From contig NZ_OZ244111.1 of assembly GCF_965215655.1 (NCBI RefSeq), positions 744,001-808,000 on the forward strand: a stretch of DNA of 64,000 nucleotides. Direction: 5' to 3'. This document shows, in pieces, positions 34,007 to 43,900 of this stretch. Source of the DNA: Nioella sp965215655 (GTDB taxonomy: Bacteria > Pseudomonadota > Alphaproteobacteria > Rhodobacterales > Rhodobacteraceae). Every line of letters starts with the position of its first letter. Positions within the stretch are counted from its first letter, which is position 1. Below the pieces are notes generated by a model that was not told the origin of the DNA, made no database searches, and was given only the letters and a program-made list of their open reading frames with translations. The translations under genes and the position numbers were made by a program.

Positions 34007-35143
34007 TCAGAGGGGCAGGCGCTCGGCGGTGCTGCCAATCCGAAGACACATATCAAGGAGAAGCGCGGCAGGGTCAAGGTTGACCGCCTTGCCGCGCCGG
34101 GCGCGCGAGGTCAGGTCGGCGGAAAGATCGGCCCAGGCCCGGCCTGCCTGCATATTGGGCGCCAGACGGGTCAGCAGATCGGCCTCACCGGGCAGGATTT
34201 CCTGCGGTGCTTGCCCGGTCGCCCCGGTGCGGGCCAGTCGCGACATCATCCGGTCCATCAGGTCAAGTGTCAGGTCAAACCGCGCCTCGGCCCCGCGCGC
34301 GCCGCCGGTGTCGGCCAGCTTGGTGGCGCGGATGCGATCCATGCGGGGTAGGGTGGCGAACAGCTCCATGATCTCGGCGTAGAGCGTCAGGCCCTCTTGC
34401 TGGATCAGCGCCACCGCCTCGCCCGCCGATCCCGCCGCAAGTTCGGCCAGCGCGGCGCTGTCCGCCGCCTCGATCCCGGCTTGCAGTAAGGCGCGGCCCA
34501 TATCCTCGGGTCCAAGTGTGCCAAGCGTCAGGGTGCGACAGCGCGACCGTATGGTGGGCAGCAAGCGCGAGGGCTGGTGCGAGACCAGCAGCAGCGTGGC
34601 GTTCTTCGGTGGCTCCTCCAGCATCTTCAAAAGCGCGTTGGCGGCGTTCTGGTTCATCTCCTCTGCGGCATCGACGATGACCACGCGCCGCCCGTTGCCC
34701 CCGGCGGACAGGCCAAAGAAATCCTTCATCTTGCGGACCTCATCGACCGTGATCATGGTCTTTAGCCGCTTTTTCTCGTGATCCCAGGGGCGGCGGATCA
34801 GGCAGAGCCCCGGTTCCGACAGTGCATGAATGCGATGCGCGACGGGGTTCTCGGGCGAGATATCCAGCCGATCAGGTGGCGGAGGCGCACCGAACAGGGC
34901 GTCACCTTCATCCATCGGGGTGGCCAGCAGGAACCGCGCAATCCGCCAGGCGAGCGTGGCTTTGCCGATGCCCTTTGGTCCGGTGATCAGCCAGGCATGG
35001 TGCATCCGGCCTGAATTGTAGGCCTCCAGAAAGGCCTGTTCGGCCTTGGCGTGGCCATAAAGATCATGCGCCTCTCGTGGATGCGGGGCCCCTTCGGCGC
35101 GGTCTGCCTCGGGCAGGGCATCGGCTTCGCCCAGGGTTTTCAT
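34007..35143 (-). CDS. holB: DNA polymerase III subunit delta'
   Basis: 378 residues. AAA+ domain with ITGPKGIGKATLAWRIARFL (P-loop), VVIVDAAEEMNQNAANALLKMLEEPP (Walker B and sensor region) and PTIRSRCRTL, the SRC motif of clamp-loader subunits. It belongs to the clamp loader that places the beta clamp on DNA. It overlaps tmk by four bases, the conserved tmk-holB coupling. Confidence 0.95.
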   Translation of the reverse strand: MKTLGEADALPEADRAEGAPHPREAHDLYGHAKAEQAFLEAYNSGRMHHAWLITGPKGIGKATLAWRIARFLLATPMDEGDALFGAPPPPDRLDISPENPVAHRIHALSEPGLCLIRRPWDHEKKRLKTMITVDEVRKMKDFFGLSAGGNGRRVVIVDAAEEMNQNAANALLKMLEEPPKNATLLLVSHQPSRLLPTIRSRCRTLTLGTLGPEDMGRALLQAGIEAADSAALAELAAGSAGEAVALIQQEGLTLYAEIMELFATLPRMDRIRATKLADTGGARGAEARFDLTLDLMDRMMSRLARTGATGQAPQEILPGEADLLTRLAPNMQAGRAWADLSADLTSRARRGKAVNLDPAALLLDMCLRIGSTAERLPL

Positions 35144-35751
35144 GCCAGCGCCGCCTGAACGGTGGCCAGCACATCGGCCGCCACAACCTCCCGAGGTCGG
35201 TCGCCGTCGATCACGCGGAAACGGTCAGCAAATTCTTCGGCAAGCGAAAGGAAACCCGCCCGCATGCGTTCCTGCAATTCCAGCCCGAAATCCTCGAACC
35301 TTTCCTCGGTGCCGTTGCGCCCCTTCGCGCGGGCCAGCCCCTTGGCCGGGTCCATGTCGATCAGCAGCGTCAGGTCCGGTTCGCGCCCGATCATCAGGGA
35401 ATGCAGCGCATCCACCTGCGCCCGCAGATCGCCCCGCGACAGGCCCTGATACATGCGGGTGCTGTCCGCGAAGCGGTCGCAGATCACCACTTTTGCGGTG
35501 GCCAGAGCGGGTAGGATCGTGCGTTCCAGATGGTCGCGGCGCGCGGCGGTAAAAAGCAGGATCTCGGTTTCCGCCGACCAGCGGTCAGGGTCACCTTCCA
35601 GCACCAGCGCCCGGATTTCCTCAGCCCCCGGTGAGCCGCCGGGTTCACGTGTCAGAACCGTGTCGCGGCCCAGTGCGCGCAGGGCATCGGACAGCAGGCG
35701 CGCCTGAGTGCTCTTGCCCGATCCGTCGATGCCTTCAAGGGAAATGAACAT
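35140..35751 (-). CDS. tmk: thymidylate kinase
   Basis: 203 residues. P-loop EGIDGSGKSTQ at 6-16; TREPGGSPGAEEIR gives the DR/E-type substrate-binding segment; LID region LARAKGRNGTEERFEDFG. Phosphorylates dTMP to dTDP. Sandwiched between the carboxypeptidase gene (stop and start share one base) and holB. Confidence 0.96.
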   Translation of the reverse strand: MFISLEGIDGSGKSTQARLLSDALRALGRDTVLTREPGGSPGAEEIRALVLEGDPDRWSAETEILLFTAARRDHLERTILPALATAKVVICDRFADSTRMYQGLSRGDLRAQVDALHSLMIGREPDLTLLIDMDPAKGLARAKGRNGTEERFEDFGLELQERMRAGFLSLAEEFADRFRVIDGDRPREVVAADVLATVQAALA

Positions 35752-36917
35752 CAGCCGGCCAGAGGATCGCCGCCACCGAAGACCATCTGCATGACCTGTT
35801 CGAAGGCGGTGCGCAGTCGCAGCCTGATCCCGGCGGTGCCCACGTCCTGCGTGGCCAGCAATGGCACGCGGCGTTCCTCCATATCGGGCACGCGGATGAC
35901 CAGTTCCCCCAGTTCCTGGCCCGCGACGATTGGGGCCTGAATGGGGCCGGAATAGATGACCTCCGCCTCCATCTCGCTGTCCAGAAGGGCGGGCAGCAGC
36001 ATGGTGACGCTCTCGGCGGCGGCCATTCCGACACTGGCGGCATCGCCAAGGAAAACCTCGGCCTGCGCCACTTCGGTGCCCTCGGTCACAACTTCGCGTT
36101 CGGCGAATTGCCGGAAGGCCCAGTTGACGATGCGTTCGCTTTCGCGTGCCCGCGCTTCGGCGCTGCCAAGCCCCGAAATGACGAACGTCACCCGGCGATT
36201 GCCCTGCACGGCAGATCCGACCAGCCCATAGCCGGCCTCTTGCGTATGGCCGGTTTTCAATCCGTCCGCGCCAATCCCCAGCCCGAGCAGGGGGTTGCGG
36301 TTGAAGCGGTTGTCGGGGGCACGGCCGTCAAAGGCGAATTCGCGGATATTGAAGTAGTGGTAATATTGCGGAAACTCGGTGATCAGCCGTTCCGCCAAGA
36401 TGCCCAGATCACGGGCCGACATCACATGCCCCGGTTCCGGCCAGCCATTGGAATTGCGGAAGGTGGAGTTCATCATCCCCAATTGCCGCGCCCGCTGTGT
36501 CATCAGCTCGGCAAATCCTTCTTCGGTCCCGTCGGGTGACAGCGCTTCGGCAAGCACGGCAGTCGCGTCATTCCCGGACAGCACGATGACGCCCAGGATC
36601 AGATCTTCGACACTGACCCGGTCGCGGGTGTTGAGGAACATGGTCGAGCCGCCATAATCCATCGCGTGCTGGCTGACCGGCAGCATCGTATCGAGTGACA
36701 GGCGCCCGTCCTCCAACGCCTCGAACACCATGTTCAGCGTCATGAGCTTGGACATCGAGGCCGGTGGCAAGGGCACGTCGGCATTGAGATCCAGCAGAAC
36801 CTGCCCGGTATTATGGTCGATCACGTAGGCGGCATTGGCCTCGGTCTCGAACGCGGCGGCGGGCAGGGCCAATAGCCCGAGAAGGAAGACGATGACGAGG
36901 TGAAGCCGGGCGAACAT
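35751..36917 (-). CDS. dacC: D-alanyl-D-alanine carboxypeptidase (low-molecular-weight PBP)
   Basis: 388 residues. A signal peptide ends near residue 21. Penicillin-binding motifs are complete: SMSK at 54-57 (nucleophile Ser54), SGNDATAV (SxN) near 114 and KTGHTQEAG (KTG) near 212, followed by a C-terminal beta domain and an amphipathic end typical of PBP5/6 membrane anchoring. It trims the terminal D-Ala from peptidoglycan stem peptides. It lies 18 bases after the RlpA-like gene and abuts tmk. Confidence 0.94.
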   Translation of the reverse strand: MFARLHLVIVFLLGLLALPAAAFETEANAAYVIDHNTGQVLLDLNADVPLPPASMSKLMTLNMVFEALEDGRLSLDTMLPVSQHAMDYGGSTMFLNTRDRVSVEDLILGVIVLSGNDATAVLAEALSPDGTEEGFAELMTQRARQLGMMNSTFRNSNGWPEPGHVMSARDLGILAERLITEFPQYYHYFNIREFAFDGRAPDNRFNRNPLLGLGIGADGLKTGHTQEAGYGLVGSAVQGNRRVTFVISGLGSAEARARESERIVNWAFRQFAEREVVTEGTEVAQAEVFLGDAASVGMAAAESVTMLLPALLDSEMEAEVIYSGPIQAPIVAGQELGELVIRVPDMEERRVPLLATQDVGTAGIRLRLRTAFEQVMQMVFGGGDPLAG

Positions 36918-36935
36918 GGGTCCTCTTTGCGCAGG

Positions 36936-37778
36936 TCAGTTGGTAACGAAATAGGCGTCGGTGAAGCCAAGTCCACGCACGGTTTCGCGCATGCGATTGC
37001 GCTCGGCGCTGGTTTGGGCGGGGCCGATTACGACGCGCCAGAAGGTGCGGCCGCTGCTGGATTGCTCATGCACGATCGGAGACAGGTCGGCATCGCGCAT
37101 CATCTGGGCGGTGCGGTTGGCATTGGCCTCGACACTGAAAATGCCGATCTGGATATAGGGCCGGTCCAGGCTGCTGGTCTGCGGGGCAGGGGCCGGGCTG
37201 GCGGCTTCGGCCTCCGCTTCATCAATCGCGGCGGCAGCCACGCTGATCGGGTCGATGGTCGAGGTCTCGATATCGCCAGTCGGTGCGGCGGTGTCTGCGG
37301 CGGGGGCGATCTCGGGTTCGGAGACTTCCTCACGGCGCAGGGCGGTCACGTTCAGCTCTGTCGGCGCACCGGCAACCATGTTCAGAGCGGCGGCTGCATC
37401 GGAGGACACCTGCAGAACCGGACCGGGATTGTCGCGTTCGCGCCGGAACAGCGCCCCGATGACGAACCGGCCATTGGCCTCGTTGCGGATGATCACCCTT
37501 TCCGGGTCGGTTGCATCCGGGTGCGCCACCCAGACACCGCCAAGCGAAGGCCGTCCGTCCCAGAGGCCCTGGTCTGTTTCCTGGAACACCTCGGGCGCTT
37601 CGATGTCTCGCTCCACCAGGCGGGTCGAGCCAGAACGCTCCGATGTGGCGCTGCCACCTCCGCCCGCGCCTTGGCCGAAGGGCAATTGAAACCCGTCCTC
37701 GCAACCCGCAACTGCGAACACGAGCGCCAGCGCCCCAAGTAGTCTCACCGGCTGTCCGTCGCCTTTCAGCAAGCTCAT
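36936..37778 (-). CDS. SPOR-domain lipoprotein with degenerate RlpA-like domain
   Basis: 280 residues from the ATG at 37778 (AGGGGAAA before it). Lipobox FAVAGC gives a lipid-modified Cys26. Residues about 85-150 resemble the RlpA double-psi beta-barrel (NGRFVIGALFRRERDNPGP, SSDAAAALNMVAGAP), but the DRGP motif with the catalytic Asp of active RlpA lytic transglycosylases is not preserved. The C-terminal about 75 residues are a SPOR domain (IQIGIFSVEANANRTAQMM) that binds denuded septal glycan. First gene of the leftward wall/replication operon; probably a septal scaffold rather than an enzyme. Confidence 0.8.
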   Translation of the reverse strand: MSLLKGDGQPVRLLGALALVFAVAGCEDGFQLPFGQGAGGGGSATSERSGSTRLVERDIEAPEVFQETDQGLWDGRPSLGGVWVAHPDATDPERVIIRNEANGRFVIGALFRRERDNPGPVLQVSSDAAAALNMVAGAPTELNVTALRREEVSEPEIAPAADTAAPTGDIETSTIDPISVAAAAIDEAEAEAASPAPAPQTSSLDRPYIQIGIFSVEANANRTAQMMRDADLSPIVHEQSSSGRTFWRVVIGPAQTSAERNRMRETVRGLGFTDAYFVTN

Positions 37779-38008
37779 CAGCTTTCCCCTGCTCTGCCGC
37801 CCCATGCGCTTTTTGATCCGCGCTTTGCCCAAGGCGTTGCCGTCCATGCCGCCGGGTCCGGCCCGGCCATTCGCGCAAAGGATACAGCTTCCCCCGCGCG
37901 CTGCAAACCCATCCGTATCGCAATCGGCAACATCCTGCGGTCATTGCCATTTCCGTGGCCACTTTCAGAATCGCAAAAGAGGCGCTATCGGGGGCTTCCG
38001 ACCCCCAC

Positions 38009-38098
38009 GGAGGAGTGGCAGAGTGGTCGAATGCACCGGTCTTGAAAACCGGCGTGCGTGAAAGCGTACCGTGGGTTCGAATCCCACCTCCTCCGCCA
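38009..38098 (+). tRNA. tRNA-Ser(UGA)
   Basis: 90 bases including an encoded CCA. Acceptor arm GGAGGAG (38009-38015) pairs with CTCCTCC (38088-38094), discriminator G at 38095. The anticodon loop CTTGAAA at 38041-38047 gives anticodon TGA at 38043-38045. A long variable arm (type II) and the T loop GTTCGAATC are present. It marks the border between the core genes to the left and accessory DNA to the right. Confidence 0.96.
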
Positions 38099-38120
38099 CT
38101 TGCACATTGCAAACCCGAGA

Positions 38121-38147
38121 TAAGGTCCCTGACGGGGCCTTTTTTCT
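38121..38147 (+). terminator. terminator after tRNA-Ser
   Basis: AAGGTCCC at 38122-38129 pairs with GGGGCCTT at 38134-38141 around a four-base loop and is followed by TTTTTTC. It lies 23 bases after the tRNA CCA. Confidence 0.85.
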
Positions 38148-38287
38148 TTTTGTTTCAAAGTGGTTTAGCGAGGCTATCCGACTTTCGGAGACTGGTATTT
38201 CCGCCGAAATCCGTCTCTGATCGCCCCTGGTCTCTTTCCATCCGCCCTTCATCCAAATCGAGGCGGATTCAAAAAGCGTCGACTTTT

Positions 38288-38372
38288 CAGTGATTTGATG
38301 AAATCTAACTACGCCGCAGTTGAAGCGGGTGTATCTGCTTTCGATGCGAACAGAGACACCCGAAGGCGGCGT
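38288..38372 (-). pseudogene. 85-bp remnant of the HTH gene found intact at 44.1 kb
   Basis: The stretch aligns with 44388-44467, the 5' end and leader of the HTH gene there, at roughly 80% identity. Read on the minus strand it gives VSLFASKADTPAS..., matching MSLFAPRTDEPAS, but an in-frame stop follows after about 16 codons. Only this fragment remains. The rest of 38150-38445 shows no gene I recognise, apart from a short inverted repeat (GTAGGTA / TACCTAC, 38433-38453) overlapping the tetR stop. Confidence 0.75.
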
Positions 38373-38445
38373 GGTTGTGCGGGGTGTCGCCCGTGTCGGA
38401 GACATACGTGGTAATTGTTAGTTGTCGCTTAAGTAGGTAAGCAGT

Positions 38446-39039
38446 CTACCTACGCAGCAGCCCCACTTGGACGTCGAGCAAGCGCACGCCTTCATCGACG
38501 AGCGAAAAGCCACGTGCTCCAAGGGTCCATCGAATGGCGACACCCTGCACAAGCGAGGTTAACAAAATGGCGATGTCTTCGGGGCTTTCGTCACCCTGCA
38601 GATCCCCTGACGCCTGCTGATCACGGATCGCAGAAACCAATCGGCCCTGATATGCTCCAAGGATCTCGCGAAACACATTGCGCAAGCCAGGATTTTCTAC
38701 CTGCAATTCGCGGGAGAACAAGATTGAAGGCAAGGCCGGCGTGTGGGCAATGGCTGATAGCTGTGCTTCTATCAAAGCCTTCAATCGATCATTCGGCCCG
38801 GTAGCCAAGGTTTCTGCTGTAGTCCAGGCTGCCTTCAGCTGTTCCGCGATATCCTCGGCCACTGCCAGCCAGAGTTCGTTTTTTGTCGGGAAGTGGCGAA
38901 AGATCGCGGGCTGGCTGAGGCCAATGGCGCGAGCGACATCTGTTGTACTTAACCGATCAGGGCCAATCTCATCGGCCAATCGCAACACCGCAGCCACGAT
39001 CTGCGTCTTTCGCTCTTCTGCGCTCTGTCGGCCAGACAT
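38446..39039 (-). CDS. TetR/AcrR family repressor
   Basis: 197 residues. The N-terminal HTH is complete: TTDVARAIGLSQPAIFRHFPTKNELWLAVAEDI at about residues 29-61. The C-terminal helical ligand domain (about 70-190) is of the TetR_C type. It is divergent from the cytochrome b561 / RND genes, with a perfect inverted repeat between them, so it almost certainly represses that unit and itself. The local GC content is lower than in the core genes. Confidence 0.92.
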   Translation of the reverse strand: MSGRQSAEERKTQIVAAVLRLADEIGPDRLSTTDVARAIGLSQPAIFRHFPTKNELWLAVAEDIAEQLKAAWTTAETLATGPNDRLKALIEAQLSAIAHTPALPSILFSRELQVENPGLRNVFREILGAYQGRLVSAIRDQQASGDLQGDESPEDIAILLTSLVQGVAIRWTLGARGFSLVDEGVRLLDVQVGLLRR

Positions 39040-39050
39040 TTGCCACCTCT

Positions 39051-39072
39051 TGTTAGTTATAACTCACTAACA
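39051..39072. promoter_or_regulatory. TetR-type operator, 7-bp inverted repeat
   Basis: TGTTAGT, 8 bases, ACTAACA: a perfect 7-bp inverted repeat centred between the tetR start (39039) and the cytochrome start (39135). Size and placement are typical of TetR/AcrR operators controlling divergent efflux genes. Confidence 0.75.
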
Positions 39073-39134
39073 TATAAGGGAGACGCCAACAACTACTATC
39101 CCGAGTCTCCAGTCCAGTTACAAAGGTCCCTGCC

Positions 39135-39632
39135 ATGCATGTCAAAACTGCCCCCTCCGGCTATTCTCGCCTACAAATAGGTTTACACTGGCTGGTCTTT
39201 GTGTTGATCGCCCAGCAATACCTCTTCAAGGATGCGATTTCGGCCGCGTGGGATCGCGTGACTAACGGAATGGAAATCGGCTTCGATCCGCTCGTCCTTA
39301 GCCATATCGCGGGCGGAGCTCTCGTCTTACTCTTTGCGCTGTGGCGACTATCTCTGCGCGCCCGGCGTGGCGTTCCGGAAGCAATTGAAGCCAACAAGCT
39401 GCAAGGTGCCCTCTCCAAACTCACCCATTTTGGCCTCTATGCGTTGATGATCCTGATGCCGATGAGCGGATCGGTCGCGTGGTTCGGAGGTGTTGAGGCC
39501 GCTGCGCAGGGGCATAATGTGATGAAAATCGTGCTATTGGCACTGGTCGCCCTTCATGTCGCGGGTGCATTCTACCACCACTTTGTTCTACGCGACGGCA
39601 CATTGGCGCGGATGCGCCAGGCGAAGGGGTGA
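39135..39632 (+). CDS. cytochrome b561 family membrane protein
   Basis: 165 residues with four hydrophobic helices. Histidines that could ligate two b hemes sit in GLHWLVF (18), LSHIAGG (near 56), LTHFGLY (near 97) and ALHVAGAFYHH (near 138), the pattern of the bacterial b561 (CybB) group. The family moves electrons from quinol across the inner membrane. Placement as the first gene of a TetR-controlled RND efflux operon is unusual. The next gene starts four bases after its stop. Confidence 0.87.
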   Translation: MHVKTAPSGYSRLQIGLHWLVFVLIAQQYLFKDAISAAWDRVTNGMEIGFDPLVLSHIAGGALVLLFALWRLSLRARRGVPEAIEANKLQGALSKLTHFGLYALMILMPMSGSVAWFGGVEAAAQGHNVMKIVLLALVALHVAGAFYHHFVLRDGTLARMRQAKG

Positions 39633-39636
39633 ACTT

Positions 39637-40935
39637 ATGCGCTTGGCACCTCTCTTTGCGGCCCCGCCCATCGCTCTCGGTATCGCTACAGCAGTCTGGT
39701 TGATTTCATCCGCTCCCGGACCAGCACGGGTCGACGGTGCGGTACCTGCACTGCCAGTCCGGGTTATTACGGCCACGTCAGAGATCATTCGCCCCAATGT
39801 AAATGTTTGGGGCAACCTGCGTGCGGCCGAGACCTGGGTTGCGGTTTCTGAGGTGCAGGGTGAGGTGATCTGGCGTCATCCCGACTTGGAGCCCGGACGC
39901 CTGGTCCCGGCCGGGACCGAAGTGCTGCGTATTGACCCTGCCGATTACGAGCTTGCATTGGCGCAGGCCCGGGCAGACCTAGCGGCTTTTAACGCTGAAA
40001 GCGCGCAGCTGGCTACCGAGGCGGCCAACACTACCCGGATCTTGGAATTAGAGCGCGAACGGCTGGCTCTAGCCGAAACCGACCTGGAGCGCATTCGCAC
40101 GCTGACCGCACAGGGCACCGTCCCACAATCCCGCGGTGATGAGGCCGAGCGCGCGACGCTTCTGGCTCGCCGCACTGTCACCGAACTGGAAAACAGCCTC
40201 GCATTGATCCCGCCTCGTGAGGCCCGGATCGCAGCACAGATCGCACGCAGCGAGGCCGCCATTGCGCGGGCCTTGAGGGCGCTGGAACACACTGGGATAA
40301 GAACGCCTTTCGACCTAAGAGTCACCGAGGTCGGTGCCGAGCTGTTTCAAACCGTCGCTCCTGGTCAGGTCGTTATTCGTGCTAATGGCATCGCAGCCGC
40401 TGAGGTCGTGGCGCATCTGCCGATCGACAGCTTTCGCGGCTTATTGGGCGACACACCTGATGCGATCTCTGTTTCAGAGATGATGCGCGCCATGCCCTTC
40501 ACGCAGATTGATGTGGTTCTCAGTCCGTTGTCAGATCCATCGCAGATGTGGTCAGCCCACATTAGTCGGGTCGAGGGGGCGCTTGACGCCCGCGCTCGGA
40601 CGGTGCCGGTCGTGGTGGCAGTCGATAATCCATACGCTGGAGCTAACCCACCAAACCGCATGCCGCTGGTTCCAAACATGCAAGTGCTGATTTCCTTCCA
40701 AGGCGCGCCGCTCACCGATGCCATTGTAATTCCTGAAACAGCGCTCCACGGCCGTATGGTACGCGTCGTCGGTCCCGGTGGCCTCTTAGAATTGCGCCCG
40801 GTCTCTGTTGCCCTTTCTCAGAATGGGCGCATCGTCATCGCCGACGGAATCGAGCCGGGCGAAATCGTCGTCATCGACGACATCGCTCCTGCTATTCCCG
40901 GCATGGCGCTGACGCCGATCGAGGTCCAGCCATGA
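39637..40935 (+). CDS. RND efflux periplasmic adaptor (membrane fusion protein)
   Basis: 432 residues from the ATG at 39637. An N-terminal signal anchor is followed by the HlyD-type layout: a lipoyl half around residue 60 (VSEVQGEVIWRHPDLEPGRLVPAGTEVLRID), a long alpha-helical hairpin at about 105-230 rich in Arg/Glu/Ala, the second lipoyl half (RTPFDLRV), a beta-barrel and a membrane-proximal domain (IVIPETALHG). It links the RND pump to an outer-membrane channel. No channel gene is encoded here. The stop overlaps the permease start (ATGA). Confidence 0.92.
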   Translation: MRLAPLFAAPPIALGIATAVWLISSAPGPARVDGAVPALPVRVITATSEIIRPNVNVWGNLRAAETWVAVSEVQGEVIWRHPDLEPGRLVPAGTEVLRIDPADYELALAQARADLAAFNAESAQLATEAANTTRILELERERLALAETDLERIRTLTAQGTVPQSRGDEAERATLLARRTVTELENSLALIPPREARIAAQIARSEAAIARALRALEHTGIRTPFDLRVTEVGAELFQTVAPGQVVIRANGIAAAEVVAHLPIDSFRGLLGDTPDAISVSEMMRAMPFTQIDVVLSPLSDPSQMWSAHISRVEGALDARARTVPVVVAVDNPYAGANPPNRMPLVPNMQVLISFQGAPLTDAIVIPETALHGRMVRVVGPGGLLELRPVSVALSQNGRIVIADGIEPGEIVVIDDIAPAIPGMALTPIEVQP

Positions 40936-43900
40936 TACGTTGGTTCACGGGCCATCCGACGGCGGGCAACCTTCTTCTTCTTCTTTTTCTCGCCGCAGGC
41001 GTCTTTGCCGCGCCCGGACTTTTGCGCGAGACCTTCCCTGATTTCCGCGCAGTGGAAGCCGAGATTGTCGTACCCTACAGAGGGGCGGCCGCCGAGGATG
41101 TGGAAACAGCTATCTGCGCGCCTCTCTGGGACGGTGTGCAAAGTGTCGAGGGGCTAGAAACCTTCACCTGCACCGCACAGGCTGGTCGCGCGCGAGCAGT
41201 AGCCACAATGGCGCCTGGCAATGACGCTTTGCGCTTCGTTAACTCTCTGCGGACCGAGGTTTCGGCTATCGACACCTTCCCAGATCGCGCAGATCCGGCT
41301 GTTGTCCGTGAACTACATCGCACCGATCCTGTCACATCAGTTGCGATCTCGGGCGATTTGCCCTTAAGCGAATTGGATTTCTACGCAGACGGACTGTTGG
41401 ACCGCCTGACAGCTCTGCCTGGCGTTGCCCGTGTTACGCGCGGAGGCTTGGGCACCCGCACACTTACAATTTCTGCCTCGCGCACAGTACTGGAAGGCCA
41501 CGGGCTCACACCCGCGGCACTTGCTATGGCTATCGCTGCGCAGAACATTGACCTTCCTATCGGAACGCTCGAGGGAGATGGCGCCGAACTTACTGTGCGC
41601 TTCACCGCCGAGCGTGACACCGCTGCTGCGCTGGCCACGATCCCCGTTATGGTGCTACCGAATGGCGCTACTCTGACGCTGAGCGACGTGGCGTTGATTG
41701 AGGAGCGCTTCGAGCCGCCGCACGATCGCGCCTTCGTCGATGGCGCTCCCGCTATCGTGCTTGACGTGGCGAAAGCGCTCAATGCAGACGCATTGCGCGT
41801 GCTGGACGGCGTGGCAACGCTGGTAGCCGAAGAAACTACTCACCTACCTGCCTCTATCCGAGTTGAGGTCGTTCAGGACGTGACATCCATCATCCGCGAT
41901 CGATTGGTGATGCTGGTGCAGAACGGGGTGATCGGCCTGGTTCTGGTCGTCATCGTCATGAGTTTGTTTTTCCGGCCCGGTTTCGCGATCTGGGCGGCAA
42001 TGGGCTTGCCCGTCGCTTTTGCCGGTGCATTCCTCTGGATGGCATTGACTGGTCTCAGCTTGAATATGATGACGTTGGTCGCGCTTCTTATGGCAATCGG
42101 CATCGTGATGGACGATTCTATTGTGATCGCGGATTCCATCGCGGTCCATGCCGCCGAAAAACCGACAGTCGAGACCGTAACCAAAGGTGTCACAGCTGTA
42201 GCCCCTGGCGTTATATCGTCATTCTTAACGACGTTGGCAGTGTTTCTTCCTCTTGCTTACTTGGCGGGTGAATTGGGTGCCGTACTCGAGGTTCTGCCAG
42301 TAGTCTTGTTGGCGGCGCTCGCCGCATCGCTTATCGAAGCCTTTTTCATACTGCCCCATCACCTAAAAGGTGGGATGAAGAAAACCACTCCGTCTCGTTT
42401 CCGAACCCGTTTTGATGCAGGCTTTGATACCTTGCGTGAACGTGGTGTGGGCCGTCTGGCTGACGCAGCGATAAAGGCACGCTGGCTGGTCGTAGGCCTA
42501 GCCATTGGTGCCCTGATCCTGACGGTTGGCGCTCTCATGGGTGGCGTGGTCAAACGGGAGGCTATGCCTGAAATAGATGGCGATGTTCTCGAAGCGCGAT
42601 TGATGCTGCCTGCCGGTACTCCGCTGGCGCGAACCACAGAGGCAGTTGTACAGGTTGAGGCTGCTCTGGACCGAGTGAATGAGCGCCTCTCGCCCGAACA
42701 GCCTGCGCCGCAGGCACTCGTAATCCGTCGCATTACCCGACTTGGCCGCAACCTGTCGACCGGCGAGACTGGCGCTCATGTCGCCACCGTTGCAGTGGAC
42801 CTTCTCGGCGCCGAGACCCGCGCAAATACATTGGATGAGATAGTCTCGCTATGGCGAGAGGAAATCGGCCCATTGGCTGGAGTATCATCCCTAATCCTGA
42901 CTGAACCGGGGATTGGCCCTCAGGGTATAGCCGTTGAACTGCGCCTGTCTCACGTTGACCTTGTCACGCTCGAAGCGGCAGGGCGTGCCACTTTGGCTGA
43001 ACTCGAAACCTACGCCGGTGTGCGTAACGCGATCCTCGACTTGCGTCCGGGCGCGCCCGAGTTGCGACTGACCCTATCGCCGGGGGCAGAGGCGCTTGGC
43101 CTGACCGCCACGGAAGTGGCGGGCCAACTTCGTGCCGCCTTTCTTGGCACGCAGCTTACGGAAATCCGGCGCGGCGATCTGGCTTGGGATCTGGAAGTGC
43201 GGCTGCCCGACAATGATCGCGCTGCTCGCGCCGACCTAAATGCCTTCGAAATTGCCCTGCCCGATGGAGGGACCGTGCCGTTATCCAGCATCGTTACCAT
43301 CGACGAGGCACGCGGATGGGGAGGCATCACGCGACGCAATGGCCTGCGAACGCTGACTGTCGCTGCTGACGTAGACGGTCGCATGGGCAATGCTGACGCT
43401 ATCACCGCTCAACTGGCTGAGGGTTTTCTCCCTGATTTGGTGACTACAACCCCTGGTCTCGACTTCGAAGTTGGTGGACAAGCGGCAAATTCAGCCGAGA
43501 CCGTCGCCTCGATCCTGCGCGGGTTTTTGATCGGGTTGGTAGGTATCTACATCGTGCTCAGCTTCCAGTTCAGAAGCTATGTTGAGCCGTTCATCGTTAT
43601 GATCACCATTCCGCTTGCGTTTCTTGGTGTGATCTGGGGCCATGTCCTTATGGGTTACAACATTTCCATGCCGTCTCTGGTTGGAGCCGCGTCACTTGCC
43701 GGTATTGTTGTAAACAATGCGATTTTGTTGGTCGGCGTCATCAATGAACGCCGCGCAGACGGGCTTTCAGCCGCGCTGGCCGCGGGAGAGGCCGTCAGGT
43801 CGCGCTTCCGACCGATTTTTGTCTCGGTCTCGACCACCATCATGGGAATGGCCCCTCTGCTGTTGGAAACATCGACACAAGCCCAGACGCTGAAGCCACT

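Noticed and set aside
37965..38405. Minus-strand open frame across tRNA-Ser
   Set aside because: It reads through a structured tRNA and a terminator. Only the 85-bp HTH remnant inside is meaningful.
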